NCBI GenBank assembly: GCA_016169945.1
Contig: JADLSH010000032.1
Location: forward strand, 62,001-126,000
Direction: 5' to 3'
DNA: 64,000 nt
Origin: Trachythela sp. YZ-2020
Lineage: Eukaryota; Cnidaria; Anthozoa; Malacalcyonacea; Clavulariidae
The notes under the pieces are model-generated. The model was not told the origin of the DNA, did not search any database, and saw only the letters and a program-made list of their open reading frames with translations. Within the stretch, counting starts at the first letter, position 1, and each line of letters starts with the position of its first letter. This document shows positions 1 to 9,720 of this stretch, in pieces. Made by a program: the position numbers and the translations under genes.

Positions 1-1420
1 TATTTAACCCATGAATATCCAACACTCTCCCCTTGACGAGCAAAATTGTCTGATGTAAGACAGAGTATAACAATGTAGGGCCACTAACTGTGAAATGAGA
101 AAATTGCCTTGGCATGGGCAAACAGTTTGGTTAACCAACTAACATTCAGCACTCTCCCTTCGACAAGTACAATCATCTAAGTGTTAAACATAGTAAACTA
201 ATGTATGGGGTATTAGGGCACATCAATAATGGTTAATCTCTCAAAATAGGTACCGGTCAGGCATCATTAATATGCGCAAACACTGCTCACAGACACCTTT
301 CAATGTGTGCAGGGACATTACAGAATTCTGTAATATTAAGCAATTGTGGATAGTAAGGGGGGACTCACAGAATCTCACAGTAAGGGGGGACTCACAGCAG
401 AAATAAATTAGTGCTCTCTACTCTTGGAATATAGGCATGATATAATTGAACATCTATGATCAACTTTTGAAGCAAGCTATTTTTGTGTAAAAAGGGGGAA
501 TATCCCTGGTACTAAATCTCCACTTATCGGCATAAACTTCTGGTGCATAAACTTCTCACAATGAAAATATTTCAATCAGGCCTTCAAACATTTACATGTG
601 ATAGACTACAATATTAGCTGGACAATGGGCCCAGTTATTTTACATTCATCTCTTGGACTGGTTTCGAACTATGTAAAAATATACTGCACAGTATAATAGT
701 CATGCAAAGCTGACCTATTTAGTATCGAAGAAACATTTCAGCTTACAAAATACAGCAGAATTTGGATGCATGACTCTGATAATCTGATTGACAGTATACT
801 AGTTTAAATTAATAGTGATGACAATTAGGTCCATACCAATATTTGGATCTCTTGAGCTCAACTAATAAAGTATATTTAGAGTAAGTTGGTAAATATTAAC
901 ATTGAAAGTCCAAGTAAAATTGAAGATCTTGTATAGTAGCATTTGCTAAAGTAATTTTAAATGGCAACTGTATTATTTTCAGCGTTTTAATTTAAATATT
1001 GTCGCGGCTAATTCAAATTTTAAGCGGGAGAACAACATGCTTAAAATTCACGAACAAAGATTGCAAATATTTCACATAAAATATAACAATAATCTTACCT
1101 GACTAATATTCAGTGGTCGCTGATGTATTACTTCTGAAAATCCAGTTCATCTTGGGTAAAAAAGGGTCCAAGAACACAGGTCAAAGATAAATATAATTTT
1201 TGAAAATATGGCCGGTGTGATGATTCTATCCCGTGTACCTTTGCGCGCGTAGAACGAAGATTAGACACCAGTCTGTCAGTCCACGCGCATTACCGAAATT
1301 ATTCATTTCTCGTTCATTTCTTTGATAGAGTAACAAAACTCCAATCACCAGTAAGTATTTCAGATTTTGTGTTATATGTAAAGCTCTTAAATAAATAGAT
1401 AGTCGTTAAAATGCTCTTCT
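1..1420. other. Non-coding stretch with diverged repeat monomers
   Basis: No convincing coding region. Positions about 1-90 and 125-235 are two diverged copies of one short repeat, recognisable by 'CACTCTCCC' followed by 'CGACAAGTAC' or 'TGACGAGCAA'. A third relative lies at 16259-16375. The rest, about 240-1420, is AT-rich without open frames or clear repeats. Confidence 0.5.
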
Positions 1421-1429
1421 GAATGTCGA

Positions 1430-1690
1430 GGAATAAAATGCTACGCAAAAATATGGCGTTCCGGTTGCGGACAAAACTACGAGTGAGAACTATTCACATC
1501 GAAGTCGAACATTGTATAATTTCAAGTCGAATATATTGGAATCGAAGTCGAAAAAAACAATGTCGAAGTCGGAAAAACGTTTGTCGAAGTCGAGAACGCG
1601 ATAATCGAAGTCGAAAATACGATAATCGAAGTCGATAATACGATAATCGAAGTCGGTTTTGTTTCGTCGAAGTCGAAATATTTCCGCTAA
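1430..1690 (+). repeat. GAAGTCG-rich dispersed repeat, copy 1
   Basis: Irregular tandem units of about 18-20 bp built around 'TCGAAGTCG', following a lead-in with 'GGCGTTCCGG'. The whole unit, lead-in included, occurs in reverse orientation at about 30730-30955, so it is a dispersed element with an internal minisatellite. The apparent open frames on both strands come from the repeat and are not genes. Confidence 0.7.
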
Positions 1691-1820
1691 CACAACATCT
1701 TCCTTTTACTTTAGAATATGAAATATACTTATACAAACGATCATGCGCCTAAATTATGACCAAAATTTAATAGTTCTGGTTTAAATGTCAACATAAACGA
1801 TAGTCCCGATATTTTAACAG

Positions 1821-2004
1821 TTAAGTTTCTTCGCGCAAGAACTGGTGTCTTCTTCGATACCTTCGTGGAACATCTTGTGGCTGTTCGTTATTATCTTCAT
1901 CGTCCGTTTCATTGCTAGCGCTATCGTTGCATTCCTGTTCAATCATCATTACTTTCGTCTTTCGAGTAGAATCTCTTGAAATGCGATACGTTTCTGGTGG
2001 TAGT
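1821..2004 (-). pseudogene. C-terminal tail of the old gypsy pol
   Basis: Minus-strand open frame of about 60 codons ending in TAA at 1821-1823. It begins directly after the GTAGT target site and continues the basic integrase C-terminus read at 6375-7200. The end is acidic and then arginine-rich, as is common at the C-termini of these polyproteins. The younger element separates it from the rest of the gene. Confidence 0.6.
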
Positions 2005-2136
2005 TGTCAAATTGGAGCATAAAAAATATATTGTTTACTTCTCTACACTCTCGCTCATACATAAGTCTCTTACATTCTACTCTATATATGTCTAACTGTC
2101 AATCAAAGGGGTATGTCTAGTGTCTACAACACTACA
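2005..2136 (-). repeat. Downstream (3') LTR of the young gypsy element
   Basis: 132 bp, TG...CA. It matches 6245-6374 throughout except for a TA-dinucleotide length change and about three substitutions. It is the 3' LTR because the coding region runs on the minus strand. Confidence 0.92.
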
Positions 2137-2152
2137 TCCCTCCCATCTTTAA
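2137..2152 (-). other. Polypurine tract
   Basis: Read on the minus strand this is AAAGATGGGAGGGA, directly abutting the 3' LTR. This is the expected place for the plus-strand priming purine tract of an LTR retrotransposon. Confidence 0.75.
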
Positions 2153-2223
2153 AAACGTAACTTTAACTAGTCCAAATCAACAATATTTTAACTGTTTATA
2201 GCACAAAATGTATGTTCCATAAT

Positions 2224-4788
2224 CTAATGAATTATCAAGTTCGGATTTATTGGATTTCCGTATTGTTCTGTTTGAATGCGGTTTCTAGTCGATCTTCGCA
2301 GTGCTGGTGGTTGTCCCTGGTTATTTATTAGTTCTTGCACTTCGTTGTTCATTTCTGTTGTCGTCGTTGCTCGTTCATTGAAATTTTCATCCTCATCTGG
2401 ATCCCTCGCCTCACCCTTTATCTTTTTAAAGAAAGATGCATTCCTTGCGACCCTGTGCCTTCGATTTTCAGCCACTATCTTAGTTCCTTTCCGATCAATT
2501 ACCGTGTATGGCTCTAGTTCGAATTTTGTTGTAAACTTATTTCTCTTTCTTTGTTTAAGCACAACTTTGTCCCCCACTTGTAATTTTGATGGTTTAGCAT
2601 GTCTTCTTTCATTCGCGTATTCTCTTCCTTTTGTTTTTGCTTTTGCATCGTTCACCTTGGCTTCTTTGTGTCTATTTAACACCTTATCTTTTGGGTTTAA
2701 CATTGGTAATGTTCCACGCATCGGTCGATTAAAAAGGAGTTGAGCAGGTGGAATGTTCGTTGAGCAGTGTGGTGTGGTTCGATAACTTAATAAGAACCTA
2801 GACAGTTCTTGGACCCAGTTGCGATTTTCTGCTCGAGCTGTTCTTATTGCTTTGCCCAGGGGTTTCATAAAAGCTTCGGCTTCAGAATTTCCTTGTGGCC
2901 AATCTGGTGTTGATGTCTCGTGTTTTATACCCAGTTCATGACCATTGAATGGCGGTCCATTGTCTGATTTAAAGGTATGCGGAATTCCATGTCGTGCAAA
3001 AATCGCATCTAATTTAGGAATGAGTGTTTTGGCGGATGTGCTGTTGATTATTTCTGCTTCTGGATATCGGGAATATTTGTCAATTAGAACGATAATGTAC
3101 TGTCCGGTGGGAAGTGGCCCGTAAAAATCCGCGTGAATAGTTTGCCATGGTCCCTCTGGCATTTCTGGTGTTAGCAAGGGTTCTGGTGGGTTAGGAGGTC
3201 CATTAACTTGACATGGTAAACATGTATCGATCGCCTCTTTTGTTGATTTGTCCATATTAGGAAACCAGGCATATTGGCGTAACAAGGCTTTTGTCTTTGC
3301 TAGTCCTTGGTGACCGGTATGGGCAAGTTGTATAATACGTGTTTGTAGAGCTGCTGGTATAATTATTCGTGTTCCTCTTACAATTACCCCGTTGTTTGTA
3401 TCCACAGATATTTCGTCTTTGATGTTTAGGAACGGTTTGACCAGCTTATCAGTCCAATCACCGGACACAACTGCCTTTTGTACTGCTGTAAGGCTGGGAT
3501 CTGTGGAAGTGTGTTCTTTTATAACTTTAAGTGGTATTGCAGCTTGAGCTGCATTGACGGTCACAAAGTTCATGTATTCTTCAGCCATACTACACTTTGG
3601 TACCTTTCGTTGTGGATGTCGAGAGAGAAAATCTGCCGGGTTGTCGCTACCTTTCTTGTAGATCACATGAAAGTCATATTGTTGAAGTCTTAGGAACCAT
3701 CTTTCAATTCTGGCAGGGGGTCGAGACAGAGGGTTGTTATAGATTAGCTGTAGTGGCTTGTGATCTGTTATTAAGGTGAAAGGGGCCCCAAACAGATAGA
3801 GGTGAAAATGTTCGATACCCCACACAATTGCAAGGGCCTCCTTCTCCGTCTGTGAGTAACGCTTTTCAACAGGGGAGAGGGCGCGACTAGCATAAGCAAT
3901 AATATTGGATGCATTTTGTTGTGGATCCTTCTGGGTCAGTATTGCAGATAAGCCTACAGGACTGGCATCAACTAAAATGGAAGTTTCTTTAGATGTGTCA
4001 AAATGGCTCATGACTGGACTGTTCAGAAGAGCATGCTTCAGTTTGTCATAAGCTGCTTGATGTTTATGTGTCCATGTAAAACGTGTACCCTTTCGTGTTA
4101 ATTCACGCAGGGGCTCAGTAATGGTTGCATAGTTTTTTATGAATTTGGAGCTGTAATTCGCCATTCCTAACAAGCTTCTTACTTCGCTGACTGTTGTAGG
4201 TTGTTGTGTGTTAGCAAATGCTTCAACTTTCTTAGGATCTGGACTGACACCCTGTTCTGTAAAAACAAGTCCAAAGAATTCAAGGTTCTTCTTAAGGAAC
4301 TTACATTTCTCGAGGTTAAGGGTAAGGTTATGTTCTTGCAGTCGGGTAAGGCATTCCTCCAAAGCGCGATCATGGTCTTCCCTGGTGTTACCCAATATAA
4401 TAATGTCATCCGCAATGTTCTTTATTCCCTTGATGCCCTGTAATGTCTCCTGTAAAGTGTGTTGGAAGAGTTCAGCAGCCGCGTTAGTACCATAGTTTAA
4501 TCGCTTGTAGCGAAATAGTCCAAGGTGAGTGCAAAATGTTGTGATGTTTCGTGATTCAGGACTAAGTTCTAGTTGATGGTAAGCTTGGCACATGTCCAGC
4601 TTGGAGAAAATAGATGCTCCATTAAGTTCCATGGAGACAGATTCAAGTGTTGGTATGGGGTGTCTTGTTCGCTTGGTGGCCGTGTTTGCTACATGCATAT
4701 CAATGCATAATCGAATGTTATTGTTTTGCTTAGGAACAATGACTACTGGGGACACCCATTTCTGGTATTTTCTCGATGATGTCATCAT
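2224..4788 (-). CDS. pol: Gypsy pol: RT, RNase H and integrase
   Basis: Open frame of 854 codons. The reverse transcriptase (about 1-180) has catalytic Asp65 and the IADD motif at 125-128, an Ala variant of the usual Y/F-x-DD. RNase H (about 270-390) shows D274, E317, D342 and the NPADFLSR end. Integrase has the HHCC zinc finger (H490, H493, C523, C526), then D554 and D609, and a Glu pair at 636/638. The second Asp to the distal Glu is 28 residues instead of the canonical 35, which suggests an in-frame loss of about seven residues in the catalytic core. The first methionine is not a real start: this frame joins the preceding protease frame through a frameshift near 4755-4765. The C-terminus is basic and chromodomain-less. 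Confidence 0.92.
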   Translation of the reverse strand: MMTSSRKYQKWVSPVVIVPKQNNNIRLCIDMHVANTATKRTRHPIPTLESVSMELNGASIFSKLDMCQAYHQLELSPESRNITTFCTHLGLFRYKRLNYGTNAAAELFQHTLQETLQGIKGIKNIADDIIILGNTREDHDRALEECLTRLQEHNLTLNLEKCKFLKKNLEFFGLVFTEQGVSPDPKKVEAFANTQQPTTVSEVRSLLGMANYSSKFIKNYATITEPLRELTRKGTRFTWTHKHQAAYDKLKHALLNSPVMSHFDTSKETSILVDASPVGLSAILTQKDPQQNASNIIAYASRALSPVEKRYSQTEKEALAIVWGIEHFHLYLFGAPFTLITDHKPLQLIYNNPLSRPPARIERWFLRLQQYDFHVIYKKGSDNPADFLSRHPQRKVPKCSMAEEYMNFVTVNAAQAAIPLKVIKEHTSTDPSLTAVQKAVVSGDWTDKLVKPFLNIKDEISVDTNNGVIVRGTRIIIPAALQTRIIQLAHTGHQGLAKTKALLRQYAWFPNMDKSTKEAIDTCLPCQVNGPPNPPEPLLTPEMPEGPWQTIHADFYGPLPTGQYIIVLIDKYSRYPEAEIINSTSAKTLIPKLDAIFARHGIPHTFKSDNGPPFNGHELGIKHETSTPDWPQGNSEAEAFMKPLGKAIRTARAENRNWVQELSRFLLSYRTTPHCSTNIPPAQLLFNRPMRGTLPMLNPKDKVLNRHKEAKVNDAKAKTKGREYANERRHAKPSKLQVGDKVVLKQRKRNKFTTKFELEPYTVIDRKGTKIVAENRRHRVARNASFFKKIKGEARDPDEDENFNERATTTTEMNNEVQELINNQGQPPALRRSTRNRIQTEQYGNPINPNLIIH

Positions 4789-5893
4789 TCTCTAACTTAT
4801 TGATTTCATTTTCAACTTTTTGACGTAGGTGGAAGGGTATCCTTCGCTGGGGCTGTGCAACAGGGGTAACCGTCTGATCTATTGCTACTTCAACCTGTTT
4901 GTTTCTTAGTTTCCCCAGTCCGCTGAAAACAGGGGCGTGGTTATCCAAAATACTTTGAAGGTTCTTGTCATTTGTATTTGACTTGACTTGTAGTGGTTTG
5001 ACTTGAGAACTAGTTGATGCTGTGTTGTTATTTATCTGACTAAGGTGTAGGCTGACAAGTCCGAGTTCCTGTGCTGTTTCAGAGCTCAATAAACAACCAC
5101 CGTCCTCAGAGGTTACGTATATTGTTGCAACCGTGAACTTATGCTTCGATTCAGCTAGAACGCGAAATTTGCCTTCCATCTTAACCGGTTTATCCGAATT
5201 GAAAGGGTATGCTTTCACGGATGTCGGTTTAAGCCCAATATTCCGCAGCTTTGCAAACGTGGTTTTATCCATTACATTTATGCTAGATCCTGTGTCAATT
5301 GTCATTTGTACGCGCTGTCCGTTTATTGATATGGATGTGTGTGGATGTTTTTGCTTGTTATTAATTGCATAACAATATTCTGTAGGTTCGCTGTCGCTGT
5401 TACTGCTGATATCCTCGTCAGGTTTTCTCACTGGTCGCAAATCCTCTCGACTGTCATAAGGTTTTTGGCTCCTTCGTGTGTTTCGACCGCCGCTTCGACA
5501 TTGCTTAGCAAAATGGTTTTGTTTCCCACATTTTGCGCACGTTTTGTTCTTGGCGGGACATGGTCGGTCTTTGTGAGGAAACTCGCCGCCGCAATTAAAA
5601 CATATTTTGTTGTTTTTCCCAGACGGTGTCTTAGTATTAAACGTATTTAAGGCTTGTCCATCCAAATTTCCTTCGATATCCTCCGCTTGTGCTTTGCTTG
5701 TTTCTTCACGCCTGGCGGCGAGCAACAAATCTTTCAACGAATACTTTGGGTCGCGTAAAGCTTGTTTGCGTACACGGCTAGACTTTCCGCCAATGACAAT
5801 TTGCACCATTATCTCAAAGTCAACGTCAGAAAATTCGCAGTTCTTTGATAAGGACCGTAATCTTGTATGAAATTGATCAATTGTCTCGGACAC
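4730..5893 (-). CDS. gag-pro: Gypsy gag C-terminus plus protease
   Basis: 387 codons. Residues about 1-80 are the end of the capsid-like gag. Residues 98-132 hold two zinc knuckles: the first is C-x2-C-x5-H-x4-C, the second is a standard C-x2-C-x4-H-x4-C. A retropepsin-type aspartic protease follows, with the DTG triad at 200-202. The C-terminus already contains the conserved linker into RT, then runs out of frame and stops, overlapping the pol frame by 59 bp. The older element keeps protease and RT in one frame, so this shift is more likely a mutation than programmed frameshifting. The frame is open well upstream of the first Met. Confidence 0.88.
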   Translation of the reverse strand: MSETIDQFHTRLRSLSKNCEFSDVDFEIMVQIVIGGKSSRVRKQALRDPKYSLKDLLLAARREETSKAQAEDIEGNLDGQALNTFNTKTPSGKNNKICFNCGGEFPHKDRPCPAKNKTCAKCGKQNHFAKQCRSGGRNTRRSQKPYDSREDLRPVRKPDEDISSNSDSEPTEYCYAINNKQKHPHTSISINGQRVQMTIDTGSSINVMDKTTFAKLRNIGLKPTSVKAYPFNSDKPVKMEGKFRVLAESKHKFTVATIYVTSEDGGCLLSSETAQELGLVSLHLSQINNNTASTSSQVKPLQVKSNTNDKNLQSILDNHAPVFSGLGKLRNKQVEVAIDQTVTPVAQPQRRIPFHLRQKVENEINKLENDDIIEKIPEMGVPSSHCS

Positions 5894-5915
5894 ACCTTGT
5901 TTTGTTTGTCGAAGT

Positions 5916-6212
5916 TTATATACCTCGTATAAACGATTCTGCTGTGGCTCGAAATACGCCGTAAGTAGTTCCTCTAGCTGCTTTAGCTATATCATCGTCT
6001 GCTCCAGAGTCGGGAAATTGTCTAAATATTTCCCTTACGCGCGGCCCTGCCTGATATAAAAGTAATGCCCGTTGGCGTGTTTTGTTTGAAATATTACTCG
6101 CAGCGAGAAACATTTTGAAATCCGCCAGCCATGTTCGCCAACGGAGCGCTTGATTTCCTCCGACTTCTTCGTCCGGATTAAATGGTGGCATGGGAGCCAC
6201 AAACGAAGCCAT
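5916..6212 (-). CDS. gag: Gypsy gag N-terminus
   Basis: 98 codons from an ATG 21 bp downstream of the primer binding site, so this is the natural start of the polyprotein. It contains a Trp-rich gag motif (RWRTWLADFKMFL) typical of retrotransposon gag. The frame is lost near 5985-5995, after which the other frame carries the continuation of gag into the next open frame. A single-base indel explains this. Confidence 0.82.
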   Translation of the reverse strand: MASFVAPMPPFNPDEEVGGNQALRWRTWLADFKMFLAASNISNKTRQRALLLYQAGPRVREIFRQFPDSGADDDIAKAARGTTYGVFRATAESFIRGI

Positions 6213-6232
6213 GGTCGTTGTTTAAATTTTTA

Positions 6233-6243
6233 CCTCGTCGCCA
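6233..6243 (-). other. Primer binding site matching tRNA-Ser
   Basis: On the minus strand TGGCGACGAGG begins one base after the 5' LTR. It is complementary to a tRNA 3' end CCTCGTCGCCA. From general knowledge, metazoan tRNA-Ser(GCU) begins GACGAGG and so ends this way; the isotype assignment is recall, the 11-bp sequence is seen. Confidence 0.8.
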
Positions 6244-6244
6244 T

Positions 6245-6374
6245 TGTCAAATTGGAGCATAAAAAATATATTGTTTACTTCTCTACACTCTCGCTCATAC
6301 ATAAGTCTCTTACATTCTACTCTATATGTCTAACTGTCAATCAAAAGGGTGTGTCTAGTGTCTACAACACCACA
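6245..6374 (-). repeat. Upstream (5') LTR of the young gypsy element
   Basis: 130 bp, TG...CA, near-identical to 2005-2136. The target duplication GTAGT follows directly at 6375-6379. Confidence 0.92.
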
Positions 6375-7200
6375 GTAGTAAGATCACGTCTCGCTGCGGT
6401 TATCTTTGTGCCATTAACTTTCGTTACAATCAAAGGTATTGGATCAAAAACAGTACTAAATTTGTTTTTGCGTTCTTGTTTCACCAAAACTTTCATTCCT
6501 ACTTCGACGTTTGCTTTCCGAGGTCGTCGTCTTTTATCTGTATACTGCTGCGCTTTCGACTGTTTCTCTGACGTATTTATCTTAGCCTGTTCGTGTAAAA
6601 TCTTGTAATCGATATCTCCCGCCTCTTTTACAAAATTTGGAATGTTCGTACGTATATCGCGATTGAACAACAGTTGACTTGGTGCTACCCCGGTGGTACA
6701 GTGTGGTGTAGTTCTGTAAGCTAACAGGAAACCATGTAACTCCTCTTTCCAATCCTTTCCTGCCATTTTCGCTGCTTTTACAGCCTTATCGAGGGGCTTC
6801 ATGAACGATTCGGCTTCCCTGTTGGCCTGTGGCCAATAAGGTGTGACAAGACGGTGATTTATTCTGCGATCTCGCATGAATTTCTTCATTGCATCACTAG
6901 CAAACGGTGGACCATTGTCCGAGTAGATTTCAGAGGTAATGCCATGGACTGCAAAAATTCTGTCTAGGCGATTCGTGACGGCGCTGGCAGTAGTGGATTT
7001 CATTATTCCACTTCTGGAAACTTCAGTATGAATCAATAATAACAAAGAGTGTTTTCCCCGTGGGAAATGGACCGCAAAAATCCATGTGAAGTCTATCCCA
7101 TTGTTTGGATGGCAATTGGTGTTGTTGAAGAGGCGGTGGATCACCATGTTTAAGAAACTCTTCCGCGTCTTTATCAATTCGCGGCCACCACACTTTCGTC
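6375..7200 (-). pseudogene. Integrase of the old gypsy element
   Basis: The recognisable part keeps the core motif YSDNGPPF and, 35 residues on, the catalytic Glu (in ANREAESF). A basic C-terminal region follows and runs directly into the GTAGT insertion site. The first catalytic Asp region (near 7080-7100) is out of frame and corrupted, and the N-terminal zinc finger is split from it by a frameshift near 7200. It is a relative of the young element's integrase, not a copy of it. Confidence 0.8.
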
Positions 7201-7201
7201 C

Positions 7202-7924
7202 TCAGAGCTTGTTTTGTTTTAACGATCCCTGATGACCTTTGTGAGCATGTGTAATGGTTTCATTCCTAAGCTTTGTTGGTATGATCAACTTAGTTGTCCG
7301 GAGCAAAACACTGCTTGGTGTGACAGCGAGTTCTTCTCTCACTGAGTAAAGGGGATGGTGCTTTGCCCAGACATCCGATTGGATACTTTCAATCGCCGAT
7401 TGCATTTCTGGATCAACCGCAGTTGCTGTAATAATAGACTCGATGCTCATTGCCTTGGGGATGGTGTTCTTCTCTATGAAATTAATATACTGTTCAGCAA
7501 TGTCACAATGTTCAATGTATACTACAGGTAGTGGTTGTCTAGAAAGTAGATCTGCAGGGTTGCGTTCGCCTTTTCGATATATTATGTTAAATTTGTATTG
7601 TTGTAAGCGAAGAGCCCACCGTTGAATTCGAGCAGGTGGCTTGGATTTCGGTGAATAAATTACTTCAAGGGCTTTGTGATCGGTGCAGATTGTGAATTCT
7701 GCACCAATTAGGTACATGTGAAACCGTTCGCAACCCCAGACGACTGCTAAAGCCTCTCGTTCTGTTTGCGAATACCGTTGTTCAGTTGGAGTGAGTGACC
7801 TACTGGCATATGCTACATTATGCAAATTACCTGCCCTGTCAATGTTCGACAATATTGCTCCAAGATCTGTGGGGCTTGCATCAACTGTTAGACATGTTTT
7901 CTGATTTGGGTCATAAAACTGCAT
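7202..7924 (-). pseudogene. RNase H and integrase zinc-finger start of the old gypsy element
   Basis: 240-codon frame. RNase H motifs: TVDASPTDLGA, the YSQTEREALAVVW helix, TDHKALEVIY and NPADLLSR. The frame ends in HAHKGHQGSLK, the first half (His pair) of the integrase HHCC finger, where a frameshift separates it from the Cys pair. The upstream continuation into RT is also shifted, at about 7925-7960. Confidence 0.82.
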
Positions 7925-8242
7925 GATACAGTCTTTCTGTATAGCTTCTTTAATAGCTTAAAATGCTGCGGTGTGTCTAGGTGTCCATTCATAAGGTGTA
8001 TTGGTTACCGTAAGTTTTCGCAAAGGGGATGTAAGGATTGAAACATTCTCGATGAATCTGGAACAATAGTTTGCTAGTCCTAAGAAGCTACGGAGTTCTT
8101 TCGTGTCCCTAGGTTCCTTGGCATGTTTAATTGCATCAACTTTCCTTGGATCAGCTTTTATGCCTGAATCCGTCAGGAGAAAGCCATAGAACCAAAGTTC
8201 TCTCTGATCAAATAGACATTTATCATTATTTACGGTTAAGCC
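7925..8242 (-). pseudogene. RT thumb and connection region of the old gypsy element
   Basis: Conceptual reading gives the typical post-catalytic RT segment: a conserved KC-containing motif, then FLGLANYCSRFI and PLRKLT, leading into RNase H. No long frame is kept. It stops being gypsy-like at about 8243, where the inserted plus-strand retroelement begins. Confidence 0.65.
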
Positions 8243-8562
8243 GGACTCGTCATGAAGCCATCAATGAAATACTCCTCCCGCAACTTTTTGGTCAGGAAGA
8301 ACCCCTCCCGGATGAACTAAGTAAACTCATGACAGCACAAGGCGGGTTGGGAGTACCTGATCTGAAAGCCGAAGCCCCGCAGCAATACGCAGCCTCAAAA
8401 CTAATCACCAAACAACACGCAGAGACAATTAAAGGGCAAAGCGCTTTTATGGAACCGAGTAAGCAGTCTATAGATGATCGGAAGAGAATGCAGCAGACAA
8501 TCAAGATGGAGACTGCAAAGTCAAGAAATCACCTCTGTCCCCAGACGTACTACGTTTGGTAA
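8243..8562 (+). pseudogene. Linker region of the truncated retroelement protein
   Basis: Open from the truncation point and containing a Gly-rich motif (QGGLGVPDL) like that between RT and the C-terminal domain in this protein type. It runs out of frame near 8520; the correct continuation is one base shifted and joins the next frame at about 8523-8560. A single indel accounts for it. Confidence 0.6.
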
Positions 8563-9392
8563 TGCAATCAAGAGACAAGGGTGCGAGCTCTTGGCTAAAT
8601 GCCTTACCACTCAAAGACCAGGGCTTGGCCCTTAATAAGCAAGAATTTAGAGACTCGCTGCGAATGAGATACAATCTGCCTCTGCATGATCTACCAAGCC
8701 ATTGTGCTTGTGGAGATCGCTTCAACATCAACCATGCCCTCTCATGCAAAAAAGGGGGATTCGTGGCGCAAAGACATGACGGAGTTCGCGATCTACTTAC
8801 CTCGTTACTCGGTAAAGTTTGCAAGAATGTGGAAATAGAGCAACATCTCCAACCTATCGACAACGAAAGGTTCAATCTAAGATCTGCGATTACAAGCCCT
8901 GAGGCTAGATTGGATATGAAGGCGGGAGGTTTCTGGTTGCGTGGAGCTACTGCATTTTTCGACGTAAGAGTGACGCATGTAAACTCAAAGTGTAACCAAG
9001 GCCGGCCAATCGAGACGATTTTCAAGGAGCACGAGAACGAGAAGAAACGGAAGTACCAACAGAGGGTTTTAGATGTTGAAATGGGCACTTTTACACCTCT
9101 TGTTTTTGGGACAAATGGCGGAATGGGGAGTGAATGCCAACTGTTTCTCAAACAACTGGCCCAGAAACTGTCAGAGAAGGATAATGAACGATATGCAGTT
9201 GTCATAGCGTGGTTGAGAACCAGAATTTCTTTTGAAATTTTGAGATCAGTGCATGTAAGTGTCAGGGGGTCAAGATCACCCTTTTTTAGAAAGGAATTTG
9301 AAGTTTTAGACGATTTTGGACTAAACGTCAAGGCTGCTGGAGTCTTAGAATTTTTATCATATTTTAATAATATAGTTTTAAATAGTTTATAA
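8556..9392 (+). CDS. C-terminal restriction-like endonuclease-type domain of a retroelement
   Basis: 278 codons, open from the preceding frame (the first Met is internal). Seen: a metal-binding-like cluster CACG...HALSC (C-x-C-x7-H-x3-C), a basic stretch RHDGVRDLL, then RLDMKAGGFW and FFDVRV. The spacing resembles the D...D core of the restriction-like endonucleases of R2/R4-class non-LTR elements. That link is an inference, since the usual PD is RLD here. The end SFEILRSVHVSVRGSR is typical of this recurrent cnidarian retroelement protein. It is complete to its stop, followed by AT-rich 3' sequence. Confidence 0.7.
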   Translation: MVMQSRDKGASSWLNALPLKDQGLALNKQEFRDSLRMRYNLPLHDLPSHCACGDRFNINHALSCKKGGFVAQRHDGVRDLLTSLLGKVCKNVEIEQHLQPIDNERFNLRSAITSPEARLDMKAGGFWLRGATAFFDVRVTHVNSKCNQGRPIETIFKEHENEKKRKYQQRVLDVEMGTFTPLVFGTNGGMGSECQLFLKQLAQKLSEKDNERYAVVIAWLRTRISFEILRSVHVSVRGSRSPFFRKEFEVLDDFGLNVKAAGVLEFLSYFNNIVLNSL

Positions 9393-9478
9393 TAGTATGT
9401 ATTCTGTATTCAAACATTATTACTGGTGAGAAAGAAACATTATTAGAGATGAGAAAGGAACATTTTGCGTAAATGCAC

Positions 9479-9720
9479 ACTAACATAGTCAATATTAAGT
9501 TGAATAACTGTTCTAACCGTAAATCATGTTCCAGTTGTGTTGACCCCCAAACAATTATATCATCCGCGATGTTACGAACTCCTTCTATCTCTCGAATTGC
9601 ATTCTCGATAGCATGCTGAAATACCTCGCTTGCTGAGTTGATACCGAAAAGGTAATCGTTTATAGCGAAATAACCCTCGATGGGTAATAAATGTAGTAAT
9701 GGACCTGGAAATTTTCTCAA
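9479..9720 (-). pseudogene. RT catalytic segment of the old gypsy element
   Basis: It contains NIADDIIVWG, the RT active site, preceded by GINSASEVFQHA. A frameshift near 9660 separates it from the upstream RT frame at 9572-10891. It degenerates at about 9480 in a KC-motif region that is also present, in a different sequence version, on the other side of the inserted retroelement. Confidence 0.78.

Larger units (their letters stand above)
2005..6374 (-). mobile_element. Complete Ty3/gypsy LTR retrotransposon nested in an older one
   Basis: This element of 4,370 bp has short LTRs at 2005-2136 and 6245-6374, both starting TG and ending CA. The 5-bp target duplication GTAGT is at 2000-2004 and 6375-6379. 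On the minus strand it carries a primer binding site next to the upstream LTR, gag, protease, RT, RNase H, integrase and a polypurine tract. The LTRs differ by about three substitutions and one 2-nt indel, so the insertion is fairly young. The coding region already carries two frameshifts and a shortened integrase catalytic spacing, so it is probably not autonomous. Confidence 0.93.
8243..9478 (+). mobile_element. 5'-truncated retroelement tail with endonuclease-like domain
   Basis: Plus-strand coding sequence inserted into the opposite-strand gypsy RT. Only the C-terminal part of a longer protein is present, so this is a 5'-truncated retrocopy. After the stop comes about 85 bp of AT-rich 3' sequence, then gypsy RT resumes at about 9479. 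Both edges are inferred from where the gypsy reading stops and starts. The protein type is one I recall as common downstream of reverse transcriptases in cnidarian genomes. Confidence 0.68.

Noticed and set aside
2276..2743. 155-codon plus-strand frame and other plus-strand frames under the gypsy pol
   Set aside because: Antisense shadows of the minus-strand pol gene.
4730..4788. Programmed frameshift between protease and RT in the young gypsy element
   Set aside because: The related older element reads protease into RT in one frame, and another frameshift occurs in gag, so mutation is simpler.
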